Of a stretch of 64,000 bases of DNA, positions 45,847-55,800 are shown in pieces (positions within the stretch are counted from its first letter, which is position 1; each line of letters opens with the position of its first letter). The position numbers and the translations under genes were made by a program. Below the pieces are notes generated by a model, which searched no databases, was not told the DNA's origin, and saw only the letters and a list, made by a program, of their open reading frames with translations. This DNA comes from CAZMRQ01 sp964568795 (GTDB lineage Bacteria > Pseudomonadota > Gammaproteobacteria > Comchoanobacterales > Comchoanobacteraceae): assembly GCA_964568795.1 (NCBI GenBank), contig CAZMRQ010000002.1:18835-82834 (forward strand). The letters are read 5' to 3'.

Positions 45847-46876
45847 AATGAACCTTCCTTTATCTGTGCGTGCAGTGATTGCTATGTCTTCAGGGTTTGC
45901 TCTGATGTTGATGCTTATGCCGGCATTTATTAAAATTATCAAAAGGGCAGCTTTGTGCCAGGTCATTCGTGTTGATGGGCCAAAGTCTCATAATAAAAAA
46001 GAGCAAACGGCGACGATGGGGGGGGCGCTGATATGGCTGGTGTCTATGTTCTGTATTAGTCTGTTTAGTCGTATCGATCTGCCTGTCATCCAAGGACTTT
46101 TACTGACTATGAGTTTGTTTGCACTTATTGGATTTCTTGATGACTATTACAATATTAAAAAGTCTGACGCTTATGCTCTAACAGCAAAAAATAAATTCTT
46201 TCTGCAGTGCTTGGCAGCGTTTGTTGTTTATCTTTTTCTGATTTGGAAAGAAATCCCTATTAGTCCCCAAATAGTCCCGCTGTTCAAAAATATAACAATT
46301 ACGCTGCCGTGGCCAATTATGTGTCTAACTGTGATATTTCTATTAGTGGGTTCATCCAATGCTGTCAATTTGACAGATGGCCTTGATGGGTTAGTGACAG
46401 TGCCATTAATCATCGTTTTTTTTGGTCTTGCTATCGTGGCGTATCTATCATCTCATCAAATATTTGCCAGTCATCTTTCTTTGCCATGGCAGCCCCTTAG
46501 TTATGAACTGATGGTTTGCTGTGCTTCACTTGTAGGAATTTTGGCTGGCTTCTTATGGTTTAATAGTCATCCAGCAGAGATATTCATGGGTGATGTAGGT
46601 TCTCTCATGCTTGGAGCTGTGATGGCTTATATAGCTCTTGTTTTATTGCAGGTTTTATTATGGGCAGTGATGTCCGGCCTCTTTATTCTAGAAGTCGCTA
46701 GCGTCTGTATTCAAGTACTTTATTATAAAAAAACCAAGAAACGTTTTTTTCTTATGGCTCCATTGCATCACCATTTTGAGCTAAAGGGTTGGAGTGAAAC
46801 AAGGGTGATCTATCGTTTCTGGCTGATCTCGCTTGCTTTCTTCGTTTTGTCATTGATCACATTAAAGGTTGCCTAG
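45827..46876 (+). CDS. mraY: phospho-MurNAc-pentapeptide translocase MraY
   Basis: The polytopic enzyme (up to 349 residues, 10 membrane segments) makes lipid I. Catalytic motifs are present: FLDDYYNIKKSDAYALTAK near residue 100, NLTDGLDGL near 182 and LHHHFELKG near 315. Starts at 45827, 45839 (overlapping the murF stop) or 45848 are all possible. The N-terminus is shorter than E. coli MraY, lacking the first periplasmic extension. Confidence 0.94.
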   Translation: MRHVMFEMNLPLSVRAVIAMSSGFALMLMLMPAFIKIIKRAALCQVIRVDGPKSHNKKEQTATMGGALIWLVSMFCISLFSRIDLPVIQGLLLTMSLFALIGFLDDYYNIKKSDAYALTAKNKFFLQCLAAFVVYLFLIWKEIPISPQIVPLFKNITITLPWPIMCLTVIFLLVGSSNAVNLTDGLDGLVTVPLIIVFFGLAIVAYLSSHQIFASHLSLPWQPLSYELMVCCASLVGILAGFLWFNSHPAEIFMGDVGSLMLGAVMAYIALVLLQVLLWAVMSGLFILEVASVCIQVLYYKKTKKRFFLMAPLHHHFELKGWSETRVIYRFWLISLAFFVLSLITLKVA

Positions 46877-48088
46877 GTGTTGGATAGTATCAAATCCTGT
46901 TTGATGATTGGATTAGGAAAGACTGGACAGTCAGTATTTAATTTATTGACGAAGATAGGCTGCCAAGTAGAATTTTGTGAGCCTTTCAATGATACTGATT
47001 GGGCAGAGGTGTACACACAAGTCAAGGAGCAGGAATATGAAGTGATTGTTCTGTCTCCAGGCATTAACAATCACCCTGTGTTGCAGAAGCTAAAAAAAGA
47101 AAACAGTCCACGCGTGGCGACCGATATTGAATTATTCTGTGAATTAGTGTCTGTTCCTATTATTGCTATAACTGGTACAAATGGCAAAACCACATGTGTT
47201 CATTGGCTGTATCAACTGTTGTCACAGTATGGTCGTGTAAAGCTTTTGGGTAATGTGGGTCGACCTGTATTAGATGCTTACTTTGAGATGGATGAGTGCG
47301 ATTGGGTTATACTCGAATTATCAAGCTTTCAACTTGCTCATTCAGCACCATTGCCTCTTCATATTGGTTGTGTGCTTAATATCCAGAATGATCATTTGGA
47401 CTGGCATGATAATTTTGATGATTATAGCCAATCAAAATGGCGTATTGGAGAATGTGCTAAGACTAAAATTTGTCATGCAGAATTAGCTCCTCCTGATGAG
47501 TGGCAGGTGTTTGGATCGACGACTGATATGCAGCTTTACCAAAAACCAGACCATCTTTCGGATATGCAGTATAATAATGCGCTTGCAGTGTATGCCATTA
47601 CCCGTCAGCTCGATGTTCCGAGCACTTTCTCGGATGTTATTGAGTTAATGCCTCAATTGAAACACCGTGCAGAAAGCATTGGTCAAGAAGGGCAATGGCA
47701 CTGGATCAATGATTCAAAAGCAACGAATTTTAGTGCAGCTAGAGCATGCCTAAATGATACGCGTAAAAGGCATCCGCATGCACATATTATCTGGCTTGCT
47801 GGAGGCGTTCTAAAAGAGCAGCTGCCAAATGATACGCAGCGCTTGGCCGATGAGGTCTGGGGGTTTGGACAGGATGGGCCGATCATCTCACCTCTTAATT
47901 TCCAATCACTTGAAGAATGTTTGAGTTATGCCTACCATCAATGGAGGGAGTATGATGACAGGTCTACAGTCGTTTGTCTGTCACCTGCGGGTGCATCATT
48001 CGATGAGTTTAAGAACTACCAAGAACGTGGTGCTTTTTTTACTAGTTGGTTTCATGAGGTGATGAATGTCTCAAAAAACAGCCATTGA
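46877..48088 (+). CDS. murD: UDP-MurNAc-L-alanine--D-glutamate ligase MurD
   Basis: The 403-residue ligase starts at a GTG right after the mraY stop, with AAAGG upstream. It has a Rossmann-like N-domain (MIGLGKTGQSV), the P-loop ITGTNGKTT near residue 98, the NDSKATNFSAA motif near 275 and LSPAGASFDEF near 373. It is somewhat shorter than E. coli MurD (438), mainly in loops. It overlaps ftsW by 23 nt. Confidence 0.94.
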   Translation: MLDSIKSCLMIGLGKTGQSVFNLLTKIGCQVEFCEPFNDTDWAEVYTQVKEQEYEVIVLSPGINNHPVLQKLKKENSPRVATDIELFCELVSVPIIAITGTNGKTTCVHWLYQLLSQYGRVKLLGNVGRPVLDAYFEMDECDWVILELSSFQLAHSAPLPLHIGCVLNIQNDHLDWHDNFDDYSQSKWRIGECAKTKICHAELAPPDEWQVFGSTTDMQLYQKPDHLSDMQYNNALAVYAITRQLDVPSTFSDVIELMPQLKHRAESIGQEGQWHWINDSKATNFSAARACLNDTRKRHPHAHIIWLAGGVLKEQLPNDTQRLADEVWGFGQDGPIISPLNFQSLEECLSYAYHQWREYDDRSTVVCLSPAGASFDEFKNYQERGAFFTSWFHEVMNVSKNSH

Positions 48089-49178
48089 TTGGCAAATTCT
48101 TATGCCAGTTATGGTCTTGTCAGGCATCGGTTTGGTCATTTTACTCTCCGCATCAATGCCTTTTGCTGATGAAACGTTTCATAATCCATATCATTTTTTT
48201 AAGAAGCAATGTGTGTCATTGCTAATAGGTATTTTTGTAGGGTATGTTTGTTTTCGTATTCGTCCGTTGTGGTGGCGGTATTGGCGCCAGGGACTCATTT
48301 TTATTTCAGCTTGTTTACTAGTTATTGTGCTGATTCCAGGTGTAGGCCATGCTGTTAAAGGGGCATACCGTTGGTTGCCATTGGGGTTGTTTCAGCTCCA
48401 GGTTTCTGAAGTAGTGAAGCTTGTTGTGATGATTTTTATGGCCGGATTTATTGAACAACATCATGATGATTTACGCTGGAATTTAAATGGTTTTCTCAAA
48501 CCACTTGCCGTTCTTGGAATTATATCAAGCTTGCTTATACTTGAGCCCGATTTTGGCTCAGTTTGCGTTATTCTAGCTGTTTCATTGCTGCAAATGTTTG
48601 TGGCTGGCTCTCGTCTGAGGTATATGATCTTACTGTTGTTAGGGGTTGTGCTTATTTTAGCTGTGGTAGCTTGGTCCGCACCTTACCGCATGGATCGACT
48701 TGTGGCATTTCTTAATCCATGGCAGTTTGCTGACAACAAGGGTTACCAACTTATTCATGCTATGATGGCTGTACGTGCAGGTGGTTTATTTGGAGTAGGA
48801 CTTGGTGAGAGCATTGAAAAATGGTTTTACTTGCCTGAGGCACATAATGACTTTTTATTAGCTATACTCATCGAAGAGTGTGGGTTGATTGCCCTTTGCG
48901 CAGTGATGATGGCTTATGGCCTTTTAGTGAGCCGTATGCTACAGATTAGCTGGGATGCAATAGCCAAAAAAGATTGGTTTACTTCAAGCCTTGTCTTTGG
49001 GATTGCCTCTTGGTGGGCTATTCAAGCGTTGATAAATATCGGTGTGAATGTGGCTCTTTTACCTACTAAAGGGATCACACTCCCTTTGATAAGCTTTGGG
49101 GGGTCGAGTTTGCTTATGTTTGCAGCGTCCCTTGGGATAGTCCTTCGTGTTTCTTACGAATATAGGAGAGGGTCATGA
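48066..49178 (+). CDS. ftsW: septal peptidoglycan glycosyltransferase FtsW
   Basis: The 370-residue SEDS protein has ten membrane segments and polymerises lipid II at the septum with FtsI. Family motifs include KGAYRWLPLG, SEVVKL near residue 115, EPDFGS near 160, HNDFLLAILIEE near 260 and LPTKGITLPLISFGGSS near 330. It lies between murD and murG, overlapping murG by ATGA. Confidence 0.96.
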   Translation: MSQKTAIDWQILMPVMVLSGIGLVILLSASMPFADETFHNPYHFFKKQCVSLLIGIFVGYVCFRIRPLWWRYWRQGLIFISACLLVIVLIPGVGHAVKGAYRWLPLGLFQLQVSEVVKLVVMIFMAGFIEQHHDDLRWNLNGFLKPLAVLGIISSLLILEPDFGSVCVILAVSLLQMFVAGSRLRYMILLLLGVVLILAVVAWSAPYRMDRLVAFLNPWQFADNKGYQLIHAMMAVRAGGLFGVGLGESIEKWFYLPEAHNDFLLAILIEECGLIALCAVMMAYGLLVSRMLQISWDAIAKKDWFTSSLVFGIASWWAIQALINIGVNVALLPTKGITLPLISFGGSSLLMFAASLGIVLRVSYEYRRGS

Positions 49179-50200
49179 TTTGGGTCGCATGTTCAGGGAC
49201 TGCAGGGCATGTCAATCCTTCTTATCAAATAGCTCAATATTTAAAGGCTAAGCATTTCCAAGTTACTTGGGTCGGGGCCCATGGAATGGAAAAGCGAATA
49301 GTGAGAGATATCCCTCAAGTGCATTTGCCAATGCGAGCTATACGTGGATCCAGTTGGGTTAATACAATGCTCCTCCCATGGCATATGCTGATTAGCTGTA
49401 TTATCTTGATAAGACTTCTTATAAATAAAAGGCCTAAATGTGTTTGTTTGATGGGCAGTTATGTCACTATTCCCGTCGGACTCATTGCTTTTGTTTTTCG
49501 AGTTCCTATATGGTTGTTTGAACAAAATACTTCATTAGGACTAGCCAATAGATTATACAAAAGGTGTGCTAGTGTCCTATTTTCGGGTCTTCCATTAGCG
49601 TGTGAGGATGACCGGGTGAAACATCTGAATAACCCTGTGCTAGCGAGTATACGCGAAAAAACAACGTATCACCCATCTATCCCCATAAAGGTTTTGGTTA
49701 CGGGTGGATCACGAGGGGCACTGTCATTAAATAAAGAACTTCCTGAAGTATTTTCTCAACTTCAGGGCAAGTTTGAAATTCATCATATGACTGGTCATGC
49801 TCATTTAGAGATGACTCAAGGGATCTACCAGAGCTTGGGTATCCAAGCTACTGTCAAAGACTATGCTGATCTATCTGATGAGTACCAATGGGCTGATCTT
49901 ATTATTTGCCGTTCAGGGGCTATGACAGTAACAGAATGCGCGGTCTGTTATCTGCCTTCTATTCTAGTTCCATTTCCGTATGCTACTGATGATCATCAAG
50001 CTAAAAATGCCGAAGTCCTAGTCGAGCGGGGTGGTGCATTTATGGTTCGATACGATTCTCAATTTAAACAACAAATGTATGCATTATTAAATAGTGTGAC
50101 GCCAGAAAAGTTGCAACAAATGCATCAGTGGTTAAGGACAATTGATTTGAAAGTCAATTGGAATGTATTAGATCACGAATTGAATGATCTTTCTAAATAA
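49175..50200 (+). CDS. murG: lipid II-forming GlcNAc transferase MurG
   Basis: The 341-residue GT28 enzyme adds GlcNAc to lipid I at the inner membrane face. Motifs are GTAGHVNPS near the start, VTGGSRGALSLN near 172 and ICRSGAMTVTE near 245 with PFPYATDDHQ. The second Gly of the usual GGTGGH loop is altered (CSGTAGH). It ends the cluster: the murC, ftsQ, ftsA and ftsZ that normally follow are not here. Confidence 0.95.
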   Translation: MIWVACSGTAGHVNPSYQIAQYLKAKHFQVTWVGAHGMEKRIVRDIPQVHLPMRAIRGSSWVNTMLLPWHMLISCIILIRLLINKRPKCVCLMGSYVTIPVGLIAFVFRVPIWLFEQNTSLGLANRLYKRCASVLFSGLPLACEDDRVKHLNNPVLASIREKTTYHPSIPIKVLVTGGSRGALSLNKELPEVFSQLQGKFEIHHMTGHAHLEMTQGIYQSLGIQATVKDYADLSDEYQWADLIICRSGAMTVTECAVCYLPSILVPFPYATDDHQAKNAEVLVERGGAFMVRYDSQFKQQMYALLNSVTPEKLQQMHQWLRTIDLKVNWNVLDHELNDLSK

Positions 50201-50257
50201 TTTGCATTGAAAGCAGTATTATCAGGTGAAGTGACAACTACCCGAATGTGGCATGGT

Positions 50258-50325
50258 GCTTGCTGCTGAGATTTGACAAAGACTACCCAGTCGTTATGTG
50301 CCTGGTATGAGGCCAAGCATGCAGT
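50258..50325 (+). pseudogene. remnant of the 3' end of an ankyrin-protein gene
   Basis: About 68 bases match 52569-52637, the end of the following ankyrin gene, at roughly 87% identity (CTGCTGAGATTT..., GGTATGAGGCCAAGCATG). One base is missing and the frame is broken. This indicates an older upstream copy of the ankyrin gene that was almost entirely deleted. Confidence 0.85.
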
Positions 50326-50398
50326 GTTGCCTTTTCTAATTGTTCTGTTGATATATTTAACATAGCTTGTTAATATGCTGAATAAAATGGTGTTTTAA

Positions 50399-52636
50399 AT
50401 GATGGGTCTTCAAGTTTCTGCAGAAAAGTTTATTGAGAGATATATAATCGTGTCCAAAGAACACTCTGTGAATGGCAATAAGCCCTTTGAACTAATAGTT
50501 CTAGAAACTCATTATGGTATTTTAGAGTCAAGCAGTCTAGAAGACATAAGAGTCGTGGCGAAAAAAAGACTGTATGAAGATTTGGAGAAAAGAGACTACA
50601 AAGGTGTTCAAATATTGTTAGAGAATTCGTTTGTTGATAAGGCTCAGGAGAAAGAAAAAATATTTGAAGCATTGGTCAATCAGGCCTCAGAAAGAAAAGA
50701 TAAGCATACTCTTGATTCGTTATTCAAAGGGGATACTGTTTCTACAGAAGATGGATTATTAAGTGCTTTGATGCAGAGTCTAGAGTTGAATCAAGAGATT
50801 AAATTGAGAGGATTATTAACTGTCGCTCATAAAGCCTCTCATTCCTATACTGACGTGCTGATGAATGTGATGCAAGTTGAATATAAAATTGATGATGTGA
50901 TTTTATCAAGAACAAAATTCGGCGTCACAGCAGCTCATCTAGCTGCACGTTCTGGCAGTCTGGCATATCTACAAGCCATCATAGAAAAAGAAAAGAGTTT
51001 GCTCGATACCAAGACCAATATAGGAGGAACAGTCCTGCACTACGCAGTAAGGGGTGGCCATTTGAATGTGGTAGACTGGTTAGTCAGTGAAGATAGAGTC
51101 TTGCTGAATACCAAGACCAATCATGGAGAAACAGTCCTACACGTTGCAGCAATGGCTGGCCATTTGAATGTGGTAGACTGGTTAGTCAGTGAAGATAGAG
51201 GTTTGCTGAATACCAAGTGCAATGATGGGACAACAGTCCTACAGCACGCAGTAATTGGTGGCCATTTGAATGTAATAGGCAGGCTAGTCAGTGAAGATAG
51301 AGGTTTGCTGAATACCAAGAGCAATGATGGGAGCACAGTCCTACACTACGCAGTAAGGGGTGGCCATTTGAATGTGGTAGACTGGTTAGTCAGTGAAGAT
51401 AGAGGTTTGCTGAATACCAAGAGCAATAATGGAGTAACAGTCCTACACATGGCAGCAAGTGGAGGCTATTTGAATGTGGTAGACTGGCTAGTCAGTGAAG
51501 ATAGAGGTTTGCTGAATACCAAGAGCAATAATGGAGTAACAGTCCTACACTATGCAGCAAGGAATGGCCATTTGAATGTGGTAGACTGGTTGGTAGAGGA
51601 AGACAAAAAAAATGATGAACGTAAGTTATTAGGTAGGATATCATGCGGAAGGACAGCGTTGACGTATGCGGCAGAGAAAGGTCATGAAAAAGTTGTGGAG
51701 CTACTGAGTGCATATCCAAAGGAGTTGGAGGCTGTGAGAAGCGTATCAGCTTATTCAGAAAATATCAAAAAAATAATACAAACATCGAGGAGTCAAGGAA
51801 CAAAAAGAAAGGACGAAAATGAAGGCCAGAAGGGTACCCCAAAAAAACGAAAGAATAGACGGGATGCAGCTGGGGGCGGTCTGAAAACTATGGGATCAGA
51901 AGCACCTGCTGGAGGATTGATGCAGAGTCCTGAAGGGGTCTTCAAAGTGAAAAGAGATCCGGATGAATCGAGAAAAAAGCCTATCAACGTAAAGCTAGAA
52001 TTTACATACCCAGAGGATCATTGGACAGATTATAAGTTAAAAAAACTTGTGCAAGAAGTAGAGCTGTGTAGGCCTGAAGAAGAGCGGGGTCAGGATAATT
52101 GTGAGAAAATGGCGTGGCGTGTATTTAAGGCTTTGTTGGGCCAGCCAGCCAGTTTGCGGTGTCCAATTGCGTGCGAAGGGATAAATTACACTATGCCAAG
52201 CTGTCAAAAAAGTGTGGGCTGTATGCATCTGACAAAAAACATAGAGAATGCCTATGATGGATACATCTCAGATCAAGAAGAAATAGATGTGAGTGGGACT
52301 GACATTGCATATAATCTCGATACTGATGAAGTATTAACATATCATGTATGTGCTCGTGAGCTCAATCATGTCATGAGAACTATTAACCCCAGAGCAGATA
52401 GTGTACAGCCATTCGGATTGCTGGGTGTAGAAAGAGCAGCTGGTTGGCATCAGCTAGTATGGTTGAAGAGATCAGAGGATGACGTGGTGTTGATTGATAT
52501 GAATCATGAGAGTCATAAGTACTCCTTGCTTCGAGACTTCAGCAAAAACTATTCAGATGTGAAAAAATGCTCGCTGCTGAGATTTAACAAAGACTGCCCT
52601 GTCGTTATGTCGCCTGGTATGAGGCCAAGCATGTAG
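50399..52636 (+). CDS. ankyrin-repeat protein with basic NLS-like stretch and C-terminal putative Cys-His-Asp domain
   Basis: The 745-residue soluble protein lacks a signal peptide. Residues 1-170 form a helical module shared with the next ankyrin protein. About 173-442 hold eight ankyrin repeats of 34 residues (consensus DG.TVLHYAA..GHLNVVDWLV). A basic stretch with KRKDENEGQKGTPKKRKNRR near 462-482 resembles a bipartite nuclear signal. The C-terminal domain (about 525-745) has Cys568 in QDNCEKMA, His684 in AGWHQLVW and Asp700 in LIDMN, an order that fits papain- or transglutaminase-like enzymes. A host-directed effector is inferred. It follows murG, and a remnant copy lies just upstream. 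Confidence 0.85.
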   Translation: MMGLQVSAEKFIERYIIVSKEHSVNGNKPFELIVLETHYGILESSSLEDIRVVAKKRLYEDLEKRDYKGVQILLENSFVDKAQEKEKIFEALVNQASERKDKHTLDSLFKGDTVSTEDGLLSALMQSLELNQEIKLRGLLTVAHKASHSYTDVLMNVMQVEYKIDDVILSRTKFGVTAAHLAARSGSLAYLQAIIEKEKSLLDTKTNIGGTVLHYAVRGGHLNVVDWLVSEDRVLLNTKTNHGETVLHVAAMAGHLNVVDWLVSEDRGLLNTKCNDGTTVLQHAVIGGHLNVIGRLVSEDRGLLNTKSNDGSTVLHYAVRGGHLNVVDWLVSEDRGLLNTKSNNGVTVLHMAASGGYLNVVDWLVSEDRGLLNTKSNNGVTVLHYAARNGHLNVVDWLVEEDKKNDERKLLGRISCGRTALTYAAEKGHEKVVELLSAYPKELEAVRSVSAYSENIKKIIQTSRSQGTKRKDENEGQKGTPKKRKNRRDAAGGGLKTMGSEAPAGGLMQSPEGVFKVKRDPDESRKKPINVKLEFTYPEDHWTDYKLKKLVQEVELCRPEEERGQDNCEKMAWRVFKALLGQPASLRCPIACEGINYTMPSCQKSVGCMHLTKNIENAYDGYISDQEEIDVSGTDIAYNLDTDEVLTYHVCARELNHVMRTINPRADSVQPFGLLGVERAAGWHQLVWLKRSEDDVVLIDMNHESHKYSLLRDFSKNYSDVKKCSLLRFNKDCPVVMSPGMRPSM
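51003..51600 (+). repeat. 102-bp tandem repeats encoding ankyrin units
   Basis: About six units of 102 bp (34 codons), very similar at the nucleotide level (for example GGCCATTTGAATGTGGTAGA repeated), indicating recent expansion or gene conversion within the gene. Confidence 0.9.
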
Positions 52637-52832
52637 TGTCATCTTGTTATTGAATAATAAGATGAGGTGGTCAGAAAATCAGTTTATTCCTTATTGCCAA
52701 TAGGTATACAATTATGAACCGGTAGGATATCAAGAAATCACCTAGTCGAAGAATCGTATATTTCCGTAGATCCTTGACTTAATATGTTTTTAATGTAGTA
52801 TTTCTGTAAAGTTGAAATAATTGGGGCATAGG

Positions 52833-55800
52833 ATGGATACAGATATTGGGAATATAGTTAATAGTTACATTGAGTCTGATGATGATACTAAAAGATTGAT
52901 TAGTGAAGAATATGAAGCGTTGACTCTGGAAGTAAAAACTCAAGTAGCACAGGAAGCAAGAGATAAATTAGCATACTCTATTAAAGAGACAAACTACCAT
53001 AGTGCATGGGTATTGATCCAAAGCCCGTTTATATCCCTAGATCAGGAAAAGGGGAAAATATTTACATTACTGGTAGAGCAAGCAATAGAAAAAAAAGAAG
53101 AGAAGTTATTGAGGTGTATATTTGCAGGAGAAGAGATAGGTATAGATGAGTCATACATATGCATAGTAAAACATGTAGTTGGAAATAGAGAGTCGTATCT
53201 GATAGATAAAAACGTCATGATGAGTGGTCTGCTCAATGCACTTAGTGATGTGGATATATCCGACCTAATGATTATTTTGGAAGAGCAGTTTGATATAGAA
53301 AAAGCATACGATATAAAATCGAGTAGCAGTGCTACAGTGATGCACATGGCAGCAAGATATGGGAAGTTAAACTATGCTAAGACATTGTTGAGTGAGAAGC
53401 CAGGACTCTTGGATATGACTAAGAATAATGGTCTAACAGTCCTGCATATTGCATGTGTTAGAGGCCATAAAGCCATAGCTGAGTGGTTAGTGGCGCAGAA
53501 ACCAACGCTCTTGGATATGAAAACGAGTGATGGTGTAACAGCACTGCACAGTGCATGTGCTAGAGGTCATAAAGCCATAGCTGAGTGGTTAGTAGAAAAG
53601 AAGCCAGAGCTCTTGGATATGTCTTTGAATGATGGTTCAACAGTCCTGCACTATGCAGCTCTAAATGGTCATAAAGAAGTTGTTGAGTGGTTAGTAGAAA
53701 AGAAGCCAGAACTCTTGGATATGTCTTTGAATGATGGTCTAACAGTCCTGCACTCTGCAGCTCTAAAAGGTCATAAAGAAGTAGCTGAGTGGTTAGTGGA
53801 GAAAAAACCTGATCTTTTGGATATGAAGGATAATCAGGGTTTTACAGCTCTGCACCTTGCAGTTCAAGAAGGTCATAAAGAAGTAGCTGAGTGGTTAGTG
53901 GCGCAGAAATCTGATCTCTTGGATATGACGACTAATGATGGCGCAACAGCTCTGCACCTTGCAGCTAATGAAGGTCATAAAGAAGTTGCTGAGTGGTTAG
54001 TGGAGAAAAAACCTGATCTCTTGGGTATGAAGGATAGTACGGGTGCAACAGCTCTGCACCTTGCAGCTCATCAAGGTCATAAAGAAGTTGCTGAGTGGTT
54101 AGTGGCGCAGAAACCAACGCTCTTGGATATGAAGGATAATAATGGGAATACAGTCCTGCACGCTGCAGCTCAAGCAGGTTATAAAGAAGTAGCTGAGTGG
54201 TTTGTGGCGCAGAAACCTGATCTCTTGGATATGACGAATAATAATGGTGAAACAGTTCTACACCTTGCAGCTCATCAAGGTCATAAAGAAGTTGCTGAGT
54301 GGTTAGTGGTGCAGAAACCTGCTCTCTTGGATATGACGAATAATCAGGGCGCAACAGTTCTGCACCTTGCAGCTGATGAAGGTCATAAAGAAGTTGCTGA
54401 GTGGTTAGTGGAGAAAAAACCTGATCTCTTGGATATGACTATGAATGATGGTACAACAGCTCTGCACCGTGCAGCTTATGAAGGTCATAAAGAAGTTGTT
54501 GAGTGTTTATTGGCGCATGGTGCTGATGCAGCGATAGCTGATCACTCTCGTATAACTCCTCTTATGCAAGCTGTCAAAAAAAATGACACTGAACTTATAA
54601 AAGTATTCATTGAGCATAGATGTACAGTGCCAGTGAGTTATATAGTCGACTACTTTTTACCTAAAAAGAAAGGAACAGTGCAGGTTAAGGAAATGATAAA
54701 AAGTAAGCCAAGTCTTCTTCAAGAGAGGTATGAGAGCAAAACACTACTGGCTCATCTATTAGATAGAAAAAAACATAATTTGATCAATAGATTCATTGCC
54801 GAAGCAATAAAAGTGATGACAGCGTTAGATATGAAATCTTTTATCACATATCTATCTAGTGGAGAGGATTTCAATATTAAGATAGCTAGCAAATTAGTTA
54901 AAAATCACCTCAATATGTATGTGAAGCAGGCTTTGCAGATGGATCATATGGAGGCTATTGCAAATATAAAGTGGGAAGACTTATCTCTCGATGCGGAAGA
55001 AAAGCAAAAACTTATGACTGAAATAATCAAACATGTCGCATCACATAAAATAAATGATGTATATCGCCAAGTATTGGTGAAATTTTCAGGTAACCGTTTA
55101 CTTAATTACTGGTCTGCAGGAGAAGTTGATGCTTTTATAGTCATGAGTCAAGATGATGAATCATTCGAGTGGGCCTGCCAAGTTATAAATCAAGTTGATA
55201 GAAGATTTTTCGAAAAATTAAAAGAAAAAATAGATTCTGTTGAGTACAGAGATCCCAAAAAACTGATACGATTGATTAAAATATTTGTGCAGTATGACAT
55301 GGAGCTTGCTAAAGAGTTATTTATGGCAATGAGAAAGCGAGGCATCATATTAGATTCTGATGACATTGATTTTCTCGAGGACACAGGAGTGTTAAAAGCT
55401 GCTTTTGAGGAAAAGGGGTCAAAATACTGGGAAGAAACAATGACATTCTGTCATGCCAACAACCGCATTGATCACATTCAAGAAGAGATGGATTTTGCGA
55501 TGCAGGCTGTGCATATTCAGAAGCACACTCTGGAGGGTTATAAAGGTGCAGGATTAAAAACATATTGGGATAAGATTTGGAAACTGTGGACGTGTAGCTT
55601 TACAGAAGAGGATATTAGCACATTAAAAAACATTGATAGGATATGGTCATTAAACCCTGATTCCCAAGGCCTCAATACCCTCATTGCTATTGCAGGGGGT
55701 GATGAGATGGCTGATCATACAAGTATTGGCTCCTTTGTGACCAAGTATCCACAGTGGTTGGCACCAGCTATATTTATTTGTCGATCTGATGTATCTCAAT

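Noticed and set aside
51003..51600. Regularly spaced repeats as a CRISPR array
   Set aside because: The units are contiguous, in frame, and encode ankyrin repeats; there are no unique spacers.
53965..54354. 129-codon minus-strand frame with regular repeats
   Set aside because: It is the antisense shadow of the 102-bp ankyrin repeats; its periodic YPRxQVSAPLTTQQLLYDL-type sequence follows from the sense codons.
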